Assembly: GCA_038131595.1 (NCBI GenBank)
Contig: JAYPPR010000008.1
Coordinates: forward strand, 1,860,001-1,924,000
Reading direction: 5' to 3'
DNA from: UBA9926 sp038131595
Lineage (GTDB): Bacteria > Pseudomonadota > Gammaproteobacteria > Pseudomonadales > Azotimanducaceae
DNA: 64,000 bases
Position 1 is the stretch's first letter; each line of letters begins with the position of its first letter. This document shows, piece by piece, positions 18,415 to 28,116 of this stretch. A program made the position numbers and the translations under genes. The notes below the pieces were generated by a model, which ran no database searches, was not told the origin of the DNA, and saw nothing but the letters and a program-made list of their open reading frames with translations.

Positions 18415-19960
18415 ATGAACGTGAATGTTGGTGATTTTTTAGCCCGTCGAGCCGCTGTTAGCCCCGATCGGGAAGCATACGTCGACACTTCGACGGGATT
18501 AAGGCTCTCTTTTCATCAACTGAATGACCGGGTCAACCAATTGGCAAATGCTCTGGTGAGCGAGGGCGTTAATCCCGGAGATCGTGTCGCGCTGTGTTTG
18601 ATGAACAGCGTCGAGTTTGTTGAATCATTTTTGGCCGTGGCAAAGATGGGCGGCGTGGTCGTGCCGCTTAACTGGCGCTTGGTGGCCGACGAACTTGAAT
18701 TCATTATTAAAGACAGTGGCGCTGAGACAATGATTTACGGCAGCGAATTCCATAGCGTTGTCAGTGATTTGCAATCTCGGGGGGACAAGACTGATGTGGT
18801 CCGTTGGATAGAAGCAGGAGATGCTGCGAGCGTACTATCTTTTGCTCAACACTATGACGCGGTTCGCGATTCGGCATCTGCCTCCGAGCCTACCCTTGGC
18901 GCCATTGGGGACGATTTGCTGTTCATTATGTATACGTCTGGCACAACTGGGTTGCCGAAAGGGGTTGTTCACAGTCACGCTACCGTGTTCTGGGCAATCT
19001 TAACGTTTGAAGCGAGCTGTGATTTACGAGACGGCGACCGATATCTGGTAGCCCTGCCGCTTTTCCATGTTGGCGCCTTAACGCCGGTAGCGCTGAATGT
19101 TTATCGCGGCGTCACTAGTATTGTCATGCGCGAATTTGATCCGGTGCGCGCGTGGAGTTTGATCGAAGAGGAAGCTGTCACGACCACGTTACTGGTTCCT
19201 GCAATGCTCAATTTCATGGTTCAAGTACCATCGGAGCAAATCCATGCGGATCAACTGCGATGGATACAGTCTGGCGCTGCGCCGGTCCCTGTGAGTTTGA
19301 TTGAGCAGTACGCTGGCATGGACATAGAAATCCATCAAATATATGGCCTTACAGAATCGTGTGGTCCCTGCGTGCGTAATCGGTGCTGATAACGCGCTGA
19401 AGAAAGTAGGCTCTACGGGCAAGGCGTTTTTCCATACCGAAGTTCGAGTGGTTAATGACACGGGTGATGATGTGGAGCCAGGAGAGCAGGGAGAGGTTTG
19501 GGTTCGCGGCGGTCACATTATGCTTGAGTATTGGCATCGGCCCGAGGCGACTGCAGAGACGATTACGCAAGACCGATGGTTGCGAACAGGCGATGTTGCA
19601 ACGGTAGACGAGGATGGTTTCGTATTCATTCAGGATCGCATCAAAGACATGATCATTTCTGGCGGTGAGAACGTTTACCCTGCGGAAATCGAAAACGTGC
19701 TGATGTCGCACCCGGAAGTGGTTGAGGCTGCGGTGATTGGTCAACCCAGTGAGAAATGGGGTGAATCACCCTTTGCAATTGTGGTGAGCAAAGAGCCGTC
19801 TCTGACAGAGGACAGCGTTCTTCAACACTGTGATGGCAAGCTGGCGAGATTTAAATTGCCGAAAGGGGCAGCTTTCATTGACGTTATTCCAAGAAATGCC
19901 AACGGCAAGGTCTTAAAACGCGTGTTGCGGGAGCAATTCCCGGGGCCGGCGCCAGAATAA
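18415..19960 (+). pseudogene. Acyl-CoA synthetase (AMP-forming), frameshifted
   Basis: One fatty-acid-CoA ligase split over two frames: 18415-19389 and about 19365-19960. The first part has the AMP/phosphate loop MYTSGTTGLPKGVVHSH and reaches YGLTESCGP. The second continues ACVIGADNALKKVGSTGKAF and has the adenylate motif WLRTGDVATVDEDG, the hinge DRIKDMIISGGENVYP and the catalytic Lys in PRNANGKVLKR. The join is exact if one C of the CCC at 19366-19368 is removed, giving about 514 residues, a normal length. It would activate fatty acids for beta-oxidation. All motifs are intact, so a sequencing error or very recent mutation is likely. Confidence 0.85.
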
Positions 19961-19969
19961 AGCTTGGGT

Positions 19970-19997
19970 GGAAAAAGGAATCGATCCCCCTTTTTCC
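19970..19997. other. Hairpin after acyl-CoA synthetase gene
   Basis: GGAAAAAGG (19970-19978) pairs with CCTTTTTCC (19989-19997) around a 10-nt loop, starting 9 nt after the synthetase stop. A terminator role is possible, but the T-run is inside the stem rather than after it. Confidence 0.4.
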
Positions 19998-20097
19998 CTA
20001 GCTTGTTCGAGTCATGGTATTCAGCCATTCGCAGTGATAGTCTGCCAGCGACTGCGTTGAAGGCAGTGTCAGAGCGGGCAGTAAAAGAGTACTTGGG

Positions 20098-20170
20098 GCT
20101 GTCTACTGAGTCAGGCTCAGGGCTGTTCACCGAGTCAGGCTCAGGGCTGTTGACCAAATAATGCTCAAGG
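20098..20170. repeat. 24-nt tandem repeat
   Basis: Three units of about 24 nt start at 20098, 20122 and 20146. The first two share GAGTCAGGCTCAGG and the third is diverged (25 nt). It lies upstream of the outer-membrane protein gene at 20226. Confidence 0.8.
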
Positions 20171-20225
20171 CTGTTTCCACGGTACTGTTCAATGTGGTTG
20201 CGCTATTCCCAAGGCTGGAGAAAGC

Positions 20226-22622
20226 ATGATTCGCAACATTTTTTGCCTCACGCTGCTCGCGTTTACGCCATCTGTTTTCGCACTGCTCGTCGATATCAGT
20301 CCGGATGACGTGATTTCAGTGAGTGAAATCGATGCGCCCGTCGTGATAGACGGCAGACTCGACGATGCGGTTTGGCAAAACCTGCCCGAGTACGATGAGT
20401 TCTCAGTCACAGACCCCGATACGTTGGTAAAACCCAGTCACGAAACGCGGGTTCGACTTTTTTACAATGATGAAGGTCTTTACCTCGGCATCCTCATGCG
20501 GCAGCCGAAGGAGACATTGATCGCTCGGTTATCGAGTCGGGATAACCGAGAAATCAAACGAGACAATATCAATTTAACCTTGGATACCTCAGGTGAAGGG
20601 CGATACGGGTATTGGTTCGGTATTAATCTTGGTGACACCCAGATGGATGGCACCCTGCTCCCAGAGCGTCAGTTCTCCAACGATTGGGATGGCGCCTGGC
20701 GCGGAGCAACAACCCCACTTGAGGATGGTTGGAGCGCTGAGATGTTTATTCCTTGGGGGATTGTCTCAATGCCGAAAGTGGAGGGCGAGCGCCGCATCGG
20801 GCTCTATATGTCTCGCTTCGTTGCCTATCTCGATGAGCGTTGGGGTTGGCCAGCACTGCCCTCGACGGTCCCAAAGTTTATTTCAGCACTTCAGTCAATT
20901 ACTGTTCGCAACGTCGATCCAAAGCAGCAGTATTCGGTATTCCCCTCCATGGGCATTACGTCCGATGGGATTGATAACGATGTACAGTACCGGGCTGGCG
21001 CTGATTTTTTCTGGCGCCCCACGACTAACCTGCAACTTACCGCCACCATTAACCCGGACTTTGGTATCGCAGAGTCCGATGACGTGGTGATTAATCTTTC
21101 CGCAACCGAAACCTTTTTCCCTGAAAAAAGGCTCTTCTTCCTTGAGGGGCAAGAGATCTTCACTGCGTCGCCTCGAGCAGACACCCGTGGCCAGGGAGTC
21201 GGTAATCGAGGCGCTCCTTACACGTTGGTCAATACGCGCCGCATTGGTGGTAAGCCCGTGTTGCCAGAATTAGCCGAGGGCGAATCGATTCGTGCAAAAG
21301 ATGAAATTCAGCCAACGGACTTGCTTGGCGCTGTAAAAGTGACAGGGCAGAACGGCCAGTTGCGGTATGGAGTATTAGCTGCAGTTGAGGATGACCCTGA
21401 ATTTTTGGTTTCAGGTCCGCTTGGCGATCGAATAGTGACAGGAAATGGGAGCCAATATGGCGCTGCGCGTCTGCTTCTGGAGGACGAGCCTGGTGGTGCG
21501 TATCGGGCGGCTGGTTTATTAGCAACGGGTGTTTTGAATGAGCAGTTTGATGCCCTGACCTTTGGTCTCGACGGACATTACTTGTCGGAGGACGGGAAAT
21601 TTAAAGCCGATGCCCAAGCGTTCACCTCGGACAAAGACGGTCTTGAGCGTGGCTATGGTGGGTTTATCGACTTCGAGTACGTCTTCAGACGAGGCGTCGC
21701 GCAACGACTCGGGATCGAGTACTTTGATGACCAAGTTGATGTGAGCGACTTTGGCTACATCCAGCGGAACAACAACTTTAGGGTGAGGTCAGCACACACC
21801 CGAACGGTGTCAAACCTTTCGTGGGCTAGGAACAATCAGTTCGACTTGAGGGGATTTGTACAAAAAAACAGTGACGGGCTTTTCACTCAGGGCGGGGCAT
21901 TCCTGTCAAATCGAACAGTCTTTAACAATCTCACGCAGTTAGTGGTCAGGCTCGATTTTCTCGCCGGATCGTATGATGACCTCAACAGCTTCGGAAATGG
22001 GGCTTTCCGAGTTGATCCCCGGGTCATGTCCAGCATCGGCTGGGCGTCGAATCGCAGCAAAAATTTTAGCTTTGGTGGTCGTCTGGGCTACATGGGCGAA
22101 GAATTGGGTGGGCATTCGGGCAGTCACTCTGTGTATGCCACCTGGAGACCCGATGATCGTCTGGCTGTTGACCTAATGCTCAGTTATTTGGACCGCGATG
22201 GTTGGCTTTTGCACCGCGGGGGAGACCTGATGGGAACCTATGAGGCAGAGCAGCTCTTGCCGGGTATCAGTCTCGATTATTTCCTTTCAGCCAAGCAGCA
22301 GTTGAAGGTTGTTCTTCAATGGGTCGGTGTGAAAGCGCGGGGACAAGAAGCATATCGTATCCCTGATACCGCGGGTGATCTGGCTCGCGATCCGGCGAGC
22401 GACGCGAGCGTGATCGATTTTTCCGTGTCGCAAGTCAGTTTGCAGGCACGGTACCGATGGGAACTGGCGCCGCTATCAGATTTGTTCGTGGTGTATACCC
22501 GGCAATCCAATCAAGCCGCGCTGCTGTTGGATCAAGACTTTGGTGACGTGTTTCAAAACAGTTACCGCTCGCCACTGACTGATGCATTTGTGGTTAAGCT
22601 GCGCTACCGATTTGGCTCTTAG
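20226..22622 (+). CDS. DUF5916-like outer-membrane protein with CBM9-like domain
   Basis: A 798-residue exported protein. A signal peptide (MIRNIFCLTLLAFTPSVFA) is followed by a carbohydrate-binding family 9-like domain at about 35-210 (IDGRLDDAVWQNL, then WSAEMFIPWGI). The long C-terminal part is rich in alternating hydrophobic strands and ends in VVKLRYRFGS, as expected for a beta-barrel inserted in the outer membrane. This matches the DUF5916 group, whose function is not established. GGAG precedes the ATG. It is a single gene with no linked glycan or transporter genes, so a nutrient role cannot be argued from context. Confidence 0.8.
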   Translation: MIRNIFCLTLLAFTPSVFALLVDISPDDVISVSEIDAPVVIDGRLDDAVWQNLPEYDEFSVTDPDTLVKPSHETRVRLFYNDEGLYLGILMRQPKETLIARLSSRDNREIKRDNINLTLDTSGEGRYGYWFGINLGDTQMDGTLLPERQFSNDWDGAWRGATTPLEDGWSAEMFIPWGIVSMPKVEGERRIGLYMSRFVAYLDERWGWPALPSTVPKFISALQSITVRNVDPKQQYSVFPSMGITSDGIDNDVQYRAGADFFWRPTTNLQLTATINPDFGIAESDDVVINLSATETFFPEKRLFFLEGQEIFTASPRADTRGQGVGNRGAPYTLVNTRRIGGKPVLPELAEGESIRAKDEIQPTDLLGAVKVTGQNGQLRYGVLAAVEDDPEFLVSGPLGDRIVTGNGSQYGAARLLLEDEPGGAYRAAGLLATGVLNEQFDALTFGLDGHYLSEDGKFKADAQAFTSDKDGLERGYGGFIDFEYVFRRGVAQRLGIEYFDDQVDVSDFGYIQRNNNFRVRSAHTRTVSNLSWARNNQFDLRGFVQKNSDGLFTQGGAFLSNRTVFNNLTQLVVRLDFLAGSYDDLNSFGNGAFRVDPRVMSSIGWASNRSKNFSFGGRLGYMGEELGGHSGSHSVYATWRPDDRLAVDLMLSYLDRDGWLLHRGGDLMGTYEAEQLLPGISLDYFLSAKQQLKVVLQWVGVKARGQEAYRIPDTAGDLARDPASDASVIDFSVSQVSLQARYRWELAPLSDLFVVYTRQSNQAALLLDQDFGDVFQNSYRSPLTDAFVVKLRYRFGS

Positions 22623-22845
22623 CTATTCAGTCATCGGGCCATTCAGCGCATTGAGGGCGCGTTTAATTCAAGCGACGCCTAAATGAGCCAAACACTTACT
22701 TCTCCCTCCGGAACTTGCCATATTGGCTAGCCCTCCCGGCCATTAAAAATAGCCAGGTTTGCGGGGTAGCGGCAGTGTTTGAAGGCGTTGAGTGATTAAT
22801 GACCGGGGCGTTCAGTTCGAGGCCATTGCGCTGAGCCGGACAACA

Positions 22846-23541
22846 CTACGACCCAGCGTTACTCTCTGCCATGCGCGTCTCGCTCACCAGATAATCTGTG
22901 ACGTCAAATAGCCGGGTTGGTCCGACTAGACGATTGACACTGACTCGGTACTTTCCATCAACAACAATGGTGGGTACTGAAGATACTTGCGATTGGCGGC
23001 TCAGCCGGTCGGACAATGCGAGCTCTGAAGCCACTCTGGGAGAGTTCCAATGAGAAAGGTAAGTTTGCGCATCGATGTCGCTGTTGTCTTCGATAAACGC
23101 GGCTAGTTCCTCACCCGACTCAAAACGGCGTAATCCGTTGTGAATCGCGCTGAAGGTGATGCGGTGCAACTCAGGGCTTGCCTCAAGCGACTCAAGGGTA
23201 TGAAAGTGTTGGCCAAGAACGCGCCACGCGTCAGAGCCAATGAGGGGGCGTTTAACGAATTTAACCCCGTCATCGATGGTGGCCTGCCAATCCTCAAGCT
23301 GGTCCTCGAGACGAAAGCAATGAATACAGCCATAAGAAAAAAACTCCATCACCTCTATCTCATCGCCACGGACTCGTCTGGGGGTGGCTAACGTCTCAAA
23401 GTGTGTGCCCTCCTCAAACTGAGCATTCGATTGCTCATCGACAACCATGAAAGTGAAGTAGCCCAGTACGCCGACCGAAACGAGTGCGACCAGTGCTACG
23501 AGGCCTTTTTGGGCAGCTAACCCCTTTTTGCGTCTTGCCAT
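22846..23541 (-). CDS. Membrane-anchored DsbA-like thiol:disulfide protein
   Basis: A 231-residue thioredoxin-fold protein with an N-terminal membrane anchor (about residues 13-34). The redox motif is C72-I-H-C75 in FFSYGCIHCFRLE, and the cis-proline loop is VSSVPTIVVDGKY. The helical insertion between them fits DsbA, which introduces disulfides into periplasmic proteins. Most DsbA proteins are released by signal cleavage; here the basic N-terminus and lack of an AxA site suggest it stays anchored. AGGAG precedes the ATG. The active-site dipeptide IH differs from the PH of E. coli DsbA, so its redox potential may differ. Confidence 0.85.
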   Translation of the reverse strand: MARRKKGLAAQKGLVALVALVSVGVLGYFTFMVVDEQSNAQFEEGTHFETLATPRRVRGDEIEVMEFFSYGCIHCFRLEDQLEDWQATIDDGVKFVKRPLIGSDAWRVLGQHFHTLESLEASPELHRITFSAIHNGLRRFESGEELAAFIEDNSDIDAQTYLSHWNSPRVASELALSDRLSRQSQVSSVPTIVVDGKYRVSVNRLVGPTRLFDVTDYLVSETRMAESNAGS

Positions 23542-23738
23542 GTTTGTATCTCCTAGAGGCCAAGATTATAGTCAAGGCGCAAGCGTCTTTCAGTGATTTT
23601 CGTTGGCGTTCTGGTTTTTCGATGCCCGCTCGATGCGCCGCACTTTGAATTGAACAGGACTTTTTTCTGAATGAGAGGGCAGCTCGCTTGAGGGCGGAGG
23701 CCGCCATTGATGAGTAATGAATGAAATAAGGAGCAGAG

Positions 23739-24641
23739 ATGGAAAGACTACCCGCGTTAAGTTTGGCGGCAATGCCAGGAAGAAGAAACACGACGTTGGA
23801 ACTTGCTGTTGAGATTGAAAAACGGGGTTTTTCGGGTATCTATGCGCCAAGTATGGGTGACTCGCTGGCGCTCTGTCAGGCGCTGGCTCATGTGACCCAT
23901 ACGATAACGTTTGGCACCAGCATCATGCCCATTTACTTCCGACAAGAAGTCGATTTCGCGAGCACGGCGGCGTTCATCCACGAAATTTCAGGCGGGCGGT
24001 TCAAGTTCGGCATTGGCGTCAGCCATGCTCCAGCACTGAAATCGAGAGGGATCTCCGCGGGAAAACCACTCTCGGACATGCGGCAATTTGTGGAACGACT
24101 TCATGAGGCCCCAAGGGTGGGAGAGCTGCCACCGCTGGTACTCGCAACGTTGAGGCAGAAGATGATTCGGTTGGCTGAGGAAATTGGCCAAGGGATGGTT
24201 TTTGCCAATGGGGCGAGGAGTCACATGGAAGCTTCGCTGAGCGTGCTATCCGATGAAACAAAAGCAAGCCAAGATTTTTTCATAGGCAACATGATCCCAA
24301 CCTGCGTGAATGAAGACCGAGCAGCAGCTATGGCGGTCAACCGTAAAACGCTCACCCCTTATGCCATGTTGCCTAACTACAGAAACTACTGGAAAGAGGC
24401 GGGTTTCGTTGAGGAAATGGAAGGAGTAGAGGCGGCGTTAGAGCGGGGAGATCGTGATGGTATCCAACACTTTCTCACCGACCGATGGCTTTCAGATACC
24501 ACACTGTTTGGCAGCGCAACTGAAGTTCGCGATGGCATCGAGGCATGGTTTGACTCAGGCATCAAAACACCGATCGTCGTTCCCTCCTCTGCCAACGGAG
24601 GACAGATGGTTGCTTTCGAGGAGATCCTTGGCATTTTTTAA
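23739..24641 (+). CDS. LLM-class flavin/F420-dependent oxidoreductase
   Basis: A 300-residue bacterial-luciferase-like protein with a TIM-barrel fold. Recognisable elements are ELAVEIEKRGFSGIYAPS near the start, ITFGTSIMPIYFRQ, and the family signature SGGRFKFGIGVSH. LLM enzymes use FMN or coenzyme F420. A complete F420 pathway sits 7 kb downstream, and this protein resembles mycobacterial F420-type members, so F420 is the likelier cofactor. The substrate is unknown. AAGGAG precedes the ATG. It precedes a pair of acyl-CoA dehydrogenase genes on the same strand, with a 160-nt gap. Confidence 0.82.
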   Translation: MERLPALSLAAMPGRRNTTLELAVEIEKRGFSGIYAPSMGDSLALCQALAHVTHTITFGTSIMPIYFRQEVDFASTAAFIHEISGGRFKFGIGVSHAPALKSRGISAGKPLSDMRQFVERLHEAPRVGELPPLVLATLRQKMIRLAEEIGQGMVFANGARSHMEASLSVLSDETKASQDFFIGNMIPTCVNEDRAAAMAVNRKTLTPYAMLPNYRNYWKEAGFVEEMEGVEAALERGDRDGIQHFLTDRWLSDTTLFGSATEVRDGIEAWFDSGIKTPIVVPSSANGGQMVAFEEILGIF

Positions 24642-24801
24642 CGCGGGAATTTGAATCGAAACCGTTGGGGTTGATTCCACCCAATGACGTCCTTTCTCGC
24701 ATGAGCAAACCTAGGGGACCAATGAGTCGTGAAATTTTACGGCGGGCATGAGGGGCTCGATATAACGTGCGTGGTAATGAAATGAGGATTGAGGAGCGAA
24801 C

Positions 24802-25902
24802 ATGAGCGCGATGCTGAGTGCCGAGCAGCTGCAATTTAAAGAGGCGGTCGGTCGTTTTTTTGACGAGGTGTCTCCAGCCAGCACGGTCAGGGCATTCGTC
24901 GAGGCTGAGGCACCCTTTGCCAGAGATGTCTGGCAACGAGCCTCGACAGAACTCGGGTTGATGGGTGTCCACTTGCCAGAGGAGTTTGGCGGCGCAGGAT
25001 TTGGTGCCCGCGAATTGGGCATTGTCTGTGAGGAGATGGGCAGAACCCTCTATACCGGTCCTTACTTTGGCTCGTCGGTCATGGCCAGCTACGCCGTGCT
25101 CTTTTTTGGCAGTGAGGATGCGAAGGCACGCCATTTGCCTGCCTTTGCCTCAGGGGAGTCGGTCGGTGTGCTGGCGCTTGACTCTCTTGATAAAGAGACC
25201 CGGATCGGGGGGCTTCTTAAAGGTGACGAAATGCACCGACTTCACGGGCGCGTCCCAGTATTGGTTGGCGGAGCAGATGCTGATGTTGTTTTTGCCTTGG
25301 CAGATGGGCCTGGAGGGGTTGGGTTGTATCGATTACTTACCAAGCCCAGCGGTCTTGCCATGGTATCGCGATCAGGGTTAGACGCGACGCGAAGGCTGAG
25401 CACGCTAGAACTGAGCAACACGCCGGCAGAGCGACTGGGTATTGCTCAGCCTGCGCAAATGACGAAATTTTTCGACCACCTCTGCGTTGCGCTTGCTCAC
25501 GAGCAGATCGGAGGTGCGCAAGCCCTTTTTGATAGCACTGTTGCCTATACCAAGTCGCGGTATCAGTTCGGGCGACCGATAGGCTCTTTCCAAGCGCTAA
25601 AACATCGATGTGCTGATCTTCTGCTTGAGCTCGAACTTGCCAAGTCAGTGGTCTATGAGGCGGCCGCTTGTTTAGACCGAGGAGAGCCGGCGTCCGAACT
25701 AGCCAGCATGGCCAAAGCAATGGGCTCTGAGAGTTATATGAACGTGGCTCGCGCTGCCATCCAACTCCGTGGCGGAATCGGGTTTACCTGGGAAGACAAT
25801 ACGCATCTATGGTTCAAGCGCGCAAAGAGTTCAGAAGTATTCATGGGAACGCCGTCTTATCACCGAGACAGAATGCTTGATCACGTAAGGGAGGCTTCAT
25901 GA
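24802..25902 (+). CDS. Acyl-CoA dehydrogenase, short subunit of probable heteromer
   Basis: A 366-residue acyl-CoA dehydrogenase-fold protein. The N-terminal helical domain (GVHLPEEFGGAGFGARELG) and C-terminal domain (IQLRGGIGFTWEDNTHLWFKRA) are clear, but the middle beta domain lacks the usual TEPxxGSD motif and reads VGVLALDS instead. Its stop overlaps the start of a second dehydrogenase gene by 4 nt (ATGA). In steroid side-chain and some fatty-acid pathways such pairs form alpha2beta2 enzymes in which one subunit supplies part of the FAD or substrate site. That arrangement is inferred here from the overlap, the mismatched lengths and the missing motif. GGAG precedes the ATG. Confidence 0.85.
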   Translation: MSAMLSAEQLQFKEAVGRFFDEVSPASTVRAFVEAEAPFARDVWQRASTELGLMGVHLPEEFGGAGFGARELGIVCEEMGRTLYTGPYFGSSVMASYAVLFFGSEDAKARHLPAFASGESVGVLALDSLDKETRIGGLLKGDEMHRLHGRVPVLVGGADADVVFALADGPGGVGLYRLLTKPSGLAMVSRSGLDATRRLSTLELSNTPAERLGIAQPAQMTKFFDHLCVALAHEQIGGAQALFDSTVAYTKSRYQFGRPIGSFQALKHRCADLLLELELAKSVVYEAAACLDRGEPASELASMAKAMGSESYMNVARAAIQLRGGIGFTWEDNTHLWFKRAKSSEVFMGTPSYHRDRMLDHVREAS

Positions 25903-27140
25903 ATTCAGCAGAGATTAGGAGAGCGGTGTCCGAGTTCATCGATACGGAGTTTGACCCTGCGCTGTCCTTGATCGAGTGGCGGACTCGCTTGCTTGATGGG
26001 GGATGGGCTGCCCCGCTATGGCCTGCCGATTGGTTCGGCAGAGGATTCAATCAAGAACAAGCATCAGTGGTTGCTGAGGTGTTTCGTGAACGAGGTGTCG
26101 TTCCGGCGGCTTCGATTGGTCCGCGAGGATTGGCTGCAGAGACCATACTGGCTCATGGGAGTGATGATCAAAAGAGACGCTACTTGCGACCGATCCTGAC
26201 CGGTGAACACGCTTGGTGCCAGTTGTTCAGTGAGCCTGGAAGCGGCTCAGATTTGGCTGGACTATCAACCAAAGCCGAGCGTGACGGTGATGGGTGGCGC
26301 ATTAACGGGCAGAAGGTCTGGAATACTAGCGCGCATCACGCCGATTTCGGGATTTTACTGGCACGAACCAACTTCGACGTTCCCAAGCATCAAGGGATTA
26401 GTTATTTCTTGATCGATATGCGCCAGCCAGGAGTAGAGGTCAGGCCGCTCAAGCAAATGAATGGACACGCTTCATTTAATGAAGTGTTCATGACTGATGC
26501 GCATGTGCCCGCGCATGATCTTATCGGTGGTGAGGGCAACGGTTGGGCTGTAGCGGCAACGACCCTTTCTTATGAGCGACAAGGATTTAGACGAAGGCAT
26601 GGTCAAACGGGGAAGGCCGGTGGCGAAGGGCTGGTTCATAAGGAATACGAGCAAGAGATCTTGATTGCCAATGAGCCTTACACTTGGTACCCACAACGAG
26701 AGGGGCGACCTGATCTTGTCCTAAAACGCGCTAAGGAGACGGGCGCGATTAACGATCCTGTCATCCGTCAAGAGATTGCGCGCCTTCATTCTCTGGTTAA
26801 AGCCAATGAATTGTCGCGGGTTCGCGCGGCTGACGAGCAACGAGCAGGCAGTCAGCAGGTGATTCCTGCAGGCTCCATCGGGAAGCTCGCTGCGAGCGTT
26901 ATCGCGAGGCAAGCAGCCCATGTACACACGTTGATCTCTGGTGCTGACGCCATGCTAGCCGGCCCTGATTCGGCGGAGTCCGGGATGATCGCTGAAACGC
27001 TGATCTCGGTGCCTGCTATTTCCATTGCCGGCGGCACCGATGAGATTCAAAAAAACATCATCTCAGAACGAGTGCTTGGCATGCCGAAGGATATCCGCTC
27101 CGACACGGGACCTTTTCGTGACATCAAGCGCAACGCTTAG
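25899..27140 (+). CDS. Acyl-CoA dehydrogenase, long subunit of probable heteromer
   Basis: A 413-residue acyl-CoA dehydrogenase translationally coupled to the preceding gene. It has the FAD-contact motif LFSEPGSGSDLAGLSTKA, NGQKVWNTSAHHADFGILLA, and the C-terminal GGTDEIQKNIISERVLGMPK. The coupling to a shorter partner that lacks the TEPxxGSD-type motif suggests an alpha2beta2 dehydrogenase like those acting on steroid side chains (FadE/ChsE type). The substrate is unproven. GGGAGG lies 7 nt before the ATG. It is followed by a 0.95-kb non-coding region. Confidence 0.87.
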   Translation: MNSAEIRRAVSEFIDTEFDPALSLIEWRTRLLDGGWAAPLWPADWFGRGFNQEQASVVAEVFRERGVVPAASIGPRGLAAETILAHGSDDQKRRYLRPILTGEHAWCQLFSEPGSGSDLAGLSTKAERDGDGWRINGQKVWNTSAHHADFGILLARTNFDVPKHQGISYFLIDMRQPGVEVRPLKQMNGHASFNEVFMTDAHVPAHDLIGGEGNGWAVAATTLSYERQGFRRRHGQTGKAGGEGLVHKEYEQEILIANEPYTWYPQREGRPDLVLKRAKETGAINDPVIRQEIARLHSLVKANELSRVRAADEQRAGSQQVIPAGSIGKLAASVIARQAAHVHTLISGADAMLAGPDSAESGMIAETLISVPAISIAGGTDEIQKNIISERVLGMPKDIRSDTGPFRDIKRNA

Positions 27141-28099
27141 GTTAAGCCTTTCCACAATAGCGCCAGCAGATCCGGCTAGGTCGCTAAAAATCAGGGGTTA
27201 ATCACGTTGGCGAAGCAGCGTTTTGGTGTCTCGAGCCTTGGACGTTGCGTCCACGAGCGACAGGCGATGCAGTATTTTGTCGTCAGTTTTCTAGGTCAGG
27301 TCATGAAAGAATCTAACCGTTTGTTCAGCGTTGCCTAGGCTAAGTGGCGAGGGAGGCTGTAGGCGGGACAGCTAATTGCTTGATTGGCGGGGTTTTTTCT
27401 CATCGGGAATGGGTCAGTTCTTGATTGTGATGGGGTCTTGTCTAGATTATTTTGAGCAGAATTTTTTTAATCTTTACCTTTTTCTTGAGTAGTTATGCAC
27501 ATCTGACCCCTAGATCCGCAGTTACCTTTCGACGTCGATGTGAGTTACAAAATAATCACTGTAAGCCATTGATTAATATTAATTTATTGGTTATTGGTCA
27601 AAATTTGACCAGCGCTGTTTTCGTCTTGGGAATACTGATTTCTTGGCGTTCTGATGATTTATCACCAGAGTTATCCACAGTTTCTGTGGACAAATGTAAA
27701 TGTTGCGTAAAGAAAACACTGGCTCAAGGTTCGAGTGCGAAAGTTGAAACTTTTCAAAAAGATCGAGGCGTCACAAAGCTAAGCAGAGAAGATCGGCACG
27801 AATCAGATTTTCGGCGTCGAGTGGTGCGGTAGCTTCCCAGTGCTTGTCGTCGATTGGTTCTGAGAGAAGAGCAGCTAACATCCAAGCGCCCGTTGATGAG
27901 GGTAATCGATTGAAAAATCTTTGCCTGCTCTCTGGCTCCCTCAAGGCTAATCAGTGATCAAGGCTATGGATCGTCGCTCAGAGGCCTTCCCCTAGCAACT
28001 CGTGTTGGATGTAAGGCACTGGGTCTGTTCAACTGTTTGCGGGAGTCTCAACGAGTTGAGTTTTGTCCTAGCCAATGGCTCTTTATGGCTGAGGGCTCT
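27141..28099. other. AT-rich gap with DnaA-box-like sites; candidate replication origin
   Basis: The largest non-coding stretch of the window. Between 27450 and 27700 it is markedly AT-rich. It holds two perfect TTATNCACA boxes (27493-27501, TTATGCACA; 27671-27679, TTATCCACA) and a near-match in opposite orientation (27685-27693, reverse complement TTGTCCACA). The last two form an almost perfect inverted repeat with a 5-nt spacer. T-rich tracts at about 27461-27486 could serve as an unwinding element. GGTCAAA-A-TTTGACC (27596-27610) and ATTAATATTAAT (27572-27583) are palindromes. dnaA, gyrB, mnmG and parAB are not nearby, so an origin is only a candidate. A 126-codon frame at 27452-27832 is probably chance. 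Confidence 0.4.
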
Positions 28100-28116
28100 T
28101 TATGGCTGAGGGCTCT
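28077..28116. repeat. 17-nt tandem repeat overlapping a gene end
   Basis: Two full copies and a partial copy of GGCTCTTTATGGCTGAG, starting at 28077, 28094 and 28111. The repeat runs into the last codons of the MFS gene on the minus strand and supplies its TAA stop. Confidence 0.82.

Noticed and set aside
27452..27832. 126-codon frame in the AT-rich gap
   Set aside because: Lacks a ribosome site, has odd composition and no recognisable domain, and covers the DnaA-box-like sites; probably chance.
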